Assembly: GCF_029227915.1 (NCBI RefSeq)
Contig: NC_079880.1
Location: 7,132,001-7,196,000 of the forward strand
Source of the DNA: Hydractinia symbiolongicarpus
Lineage: Eukaryota; Cnidaria; Hydrozoa; Anthoathecata; Hydractiniidae
Direction of reading: 5' to 3'
DNA: 64,000 nucleotides
Each line of letters begins with the position of its first letter. The first letter of the stretch is position 1. The position numbers and the translations under genes were made by a program. Below are positions 62,467-64,000 of the stretch, in pieces. Under the pieces are notes generated by a model. It was not told the origin of the DNA and made no database searches. It was given only the letters and a program-made list of their open reading frames with translations.

Positions 62467-63839
62467 GACTGGAAGTGCATGTTGTGGTATAAAAAATGAT
62501 TAAGATAATATAAATAATTTTTCGCTAACATAGTCTTACCATCGTCTGTAAGGTGGATTCCATCTTTCCATAAAGAAGAGCTTTTTATGTTGTCATTATC
62601 AATAAAGGTAACATCTAAAGCCTCGCATCTTTCCTTTAACAATCGGTTAATTTCATCGATTCGACTTTCGTCAACTCGTGAACACGTTATCAAGCTGGAT
62701 ATAAAAACCTCTTCCACACCAGAGTTTGTACATTTTTCCGCAATTTTAATTAATCCGTTCACTATTTCGACATTAGATGCTGCACTTAGATTTTTCGACA
62801 GCAAATTATTGATACCGCCATGAATGATAACAATGTCTGGTTGTTCCTCTTCTAGTGTTGGGGTTGAATAATAGTTTAAATGTTGTATGTTGGCACCCGG
62901 AAAACATTTCATTCGCGCATAGCCATTATTGAGTACACGGTTGAATTCTTTCAATCTTATCCCCTTTGGAATACTATCGGATATTATTCTGACGACTTTA
63001 CTCTTTTTATCTTTAAATTTTTTCTGATTATCGTTCCGATTTTGGTTACCAAAGAAATCTTCCCGCTCCGGGTAAGGATTGATGACAGGATTCGGACGTC
63101 GACTATTTTTGTTTTGAAATTCATTTTTGTTAGTGTTATTAATTCTACAATTTTCTTTGTCATAATCGTTGACTTGAGGATTCGGGTCTTCGTTGTAAAG
63201 ACTTTTAAAACGATTATCTACATTAATTTCGCTTTTTGTATGCAAAACCCCCGAAGGAGCTTTTCTAATACTTTTCCATTCATTAGAGGTGTTTGACGGT
63301 TTTAGATCACTTGACTGCTTTTTATTAATATTGTTAAATATATCTCGAACAAGACATCGTAGATCTTTGAGTTCGTCTTTCAGAAAACTATTTTCCTCTT
63401 TCAAACGATCAACGAGAAAACTCGATTCCTTTGCTCTCAATTTATTTACCTCGTATCCAATATACTCCTTTAAGTCGTTCGTAACTCTAACAAAATTACT
63501 TAACAAATCAAAATTTCTGGACTCATTTACCTCGTGATCTAAAATACCATTATCGTAAATTTCTTCCCTATCCAAGTTTTCTTCTGGTTCTTGTAATTCT
63601 TCTTCGTGTAAAACATTTTCTACATCGACGACAAAACGGTAACTCGGTAATCCAGATCTTTCAGTTAATTTAATAACATTTTTGTCACATAAATCATCTA
63701 AAACTTTGTTTACAACTTCTACATCAAACTTTGTTATCGTTGTATTTATAACATCCTTGCTTGCTCTTTTCTTTTTCCCATGTATTTCTTTTATAGCTTG
63801 TATAACATTCAATTCTTCTACTGTATAATCTTCAGCCAT
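62457..63839 (-). CDS. LINE ORF1 protein with SGNH/GDSL esterase domain
   Basis: Intact 460-residue ORF from an ATG at 63839. Residues about 5-72 are a compact, charged helical segment ending 'SYRFVVDV' that could be a winged-helix-like domain (a guess). Residues about 115-175 form a coiled-coil-like stretch with 'SSFLVDRLKEENSFLKDELK', suiting the self-association known for LINE ORF1 proteins. An Asn-rich basic linker follows (180-280). Residues 281-450 are an SGNH hydrolase: block I 'IISDSI' with nucleophile Ser289, block II Gly315 in 'FPGAN', block III 'GGINNL' with Asn344, and block V 'DGIHL' with Asp426 and His429. Esterase ORF1 proteins are known from CR1-clade LINEs, but their substrate is unresolved. 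It is notable that ORF1 is intact while ORF2 is broken. Confidence 0.93.
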   Translation of the reverse strand: MAEDYTVEELNVIQAIKEIHGKKKRASKDVINTTITKFDVEVVNKVLDDLCDKNVIKLTERSGLPSYRFVVDVENVLHEEELQEPEENLDREEIYDNGILDHEVNESRNFDLLSNFVRVTNDLKEYIGYEVNKLRAKESSFLVDRLKEENSFLKDELKDLRCLVRDIFNNINKKQSSDLKPSNTSNEWKSIRKAPSGVLHTKSEINVDNRFKSLYNEDPNPQVNDYDKENCRINNTNKNEFQNKNSRRPNPVINPYPEREDFFGNQNRNDNQKKFKDKKSKVVRIISDSIPKGIRLKEFNRVLNNGYARMKCFPGANIQHLNYYSTPTLEEEQPDIVIIHGGINNLLSKNLSAASNVEIVNGLIKIAEKCTNSGVEEVFISSLITCSRVDESRIDEINRLLKERCEALDVTFIDNDNIKSSSLWKDGIHLTDDGKTMLAKNYLYYLNHFLYHNMHFQSWV

Positions 63840-64000
63840 ATTTCAAAATAAAAATTAAACAAAAGTTATGATTTTTTAAACACGTCAAAACGTGACCGCT
63901 CTCCCGAACGAATTTCTCAATATGAAAATAAGATATATATGATAAAATATGATAAAAAGCCTAAGGGGGTCGTCTTTTCTAGAAGAGATGAAGATTTAAT
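63840..64000 (-). other. LINE 5' UTR or flank
   Basis: AT-rich sequence upstream of ORF1 that reaches the window edge. A small imperfect dyad 'cacgtcaaaacgtg' lies at 63881-63894 on the plus strand. No satellite, target duplication or other gene is visible, so the element's 5' end cannot be placed. Confidence 0.55.

Larger units (their letters stand above)
61078..64000 (-). mobile_element. CR1-like LINE with SGNH-esterase ORF1, 3' end missing
   Basis: Minus-strand element whose 5' region lies toward the right edge. It carries an intact ORF1 (63839-62457), then an ORF2 endonuclease broken by frameshifts (62466 to about 61078). The reading frame enters the RT-proximal linker ('TLNSHFINIVEN') and is then replaced by satellite at about 61077. 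LINEs normally lose their 5' end, not their 3' end, so the missing RT points to a later break at the satellite edge rather than to incomplete insertion. The 5' boundary is not determined and may lie beyond the window. Confidence 0.88.

Noticed and set aside
62587-63537. Plus-strand open frames opposite the esterase ORF1
   Set aside because: They are antisense to a well-supported ORF1 and rich in Ile/Phe/Leu, as expected of reversed AT-rich coding DNA.
1-64000. tRNA, rRNA or Pol III-type internal promoter in the monomer
   Set aside because: No A/B-box pair or cloverleaf is convincing. 'gtttgagttacaacgg' only loosely resembles a B box.

Overview
The window is metazoan, not bacterial. It is almost entirely a satellite DNA array of about 150 tandem monomers with a unit length near 372-375 bp, interrupted and bordered by non-LTR (LINE) retrotransposons of the CR1/L2 kind. 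No host gene, tRNA, rRNA or CRISPR array is visible. The AT-rich composition and the LINE types (a 2A-peptide/PHD/endonuclease/RT element and an SGNH-esterase ORF1 element) fit a marine or aquatic invertebrate such as a cnidarian, mollusc, echinoderm or cephalochordate. The sequence alone does not let me choose among these.

Layout: (1) 1-29286, forward-oriented satellite, entering from outside the left edge. It holds higher-order repeats (HORs): a 747-bp dimer near 0.9-2.4 kb; a 2118-bp HOR from about 2.7 kb that contains a 259-bp doubly deleted monomer; a 3238-bp duplication at about 9.1-15.6 kb; a 1492-bp four-monomer HOR in three copies at 19.1-23.6 kb; and a 1494-bp duplication at 25.5-28.0 kb. 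(2) 29287-31849, about seven monomers in inverted orientation, with a palindromic junction at each end. (3) 31850-37874, forward satellite containing two nearly identical copies, 3766 bp apart, of a 5'-truncated CR1-like LINE 3' end. Both copies sit at the same place in the monomer, so the insertion was amplified together with the satellite. (4) 37875-41801, a nearly full-length LINE on the minus strand with a 7-bp target-site duplication and only two in-frame nonsense codons in its long reading frame. Its N-terminus carries a 2A ribosome-skipping motif followed by a PHD-type zinc finger. (5) 41802-61077, forward satellite, changing after about 43 kb to a diverged subfamily with its own HORs (1863, 1121, 1117, 2060 and 2807 bp spacings) and its own deletion-variant monomer. 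(6) 61078-64000, a second LINE on the minus strand with an intact esterase ORF1 and a frameshifted endonuclease. It is cut off before its RT domain exactly where the satellite begins.

How the parts relate: the array appears to evolve by unequal exchange or amplification of multi-monomer blocks (nested HORs, skipped monomers, spread of deletion variants, an inversion). LINEs insert into it or are captured by it, and one captured fragment has become part of a repeat unit. The coding content belongs only to the retrotransposons. The most notable protein-level feature is the 2A motif. The most notable DNA-level features are the inverted block with palindromic junctions, the co-amplified LINE tail, and a conserved cluster of small dyads in each monomer, one of which shows coupled changes on both stem arms.
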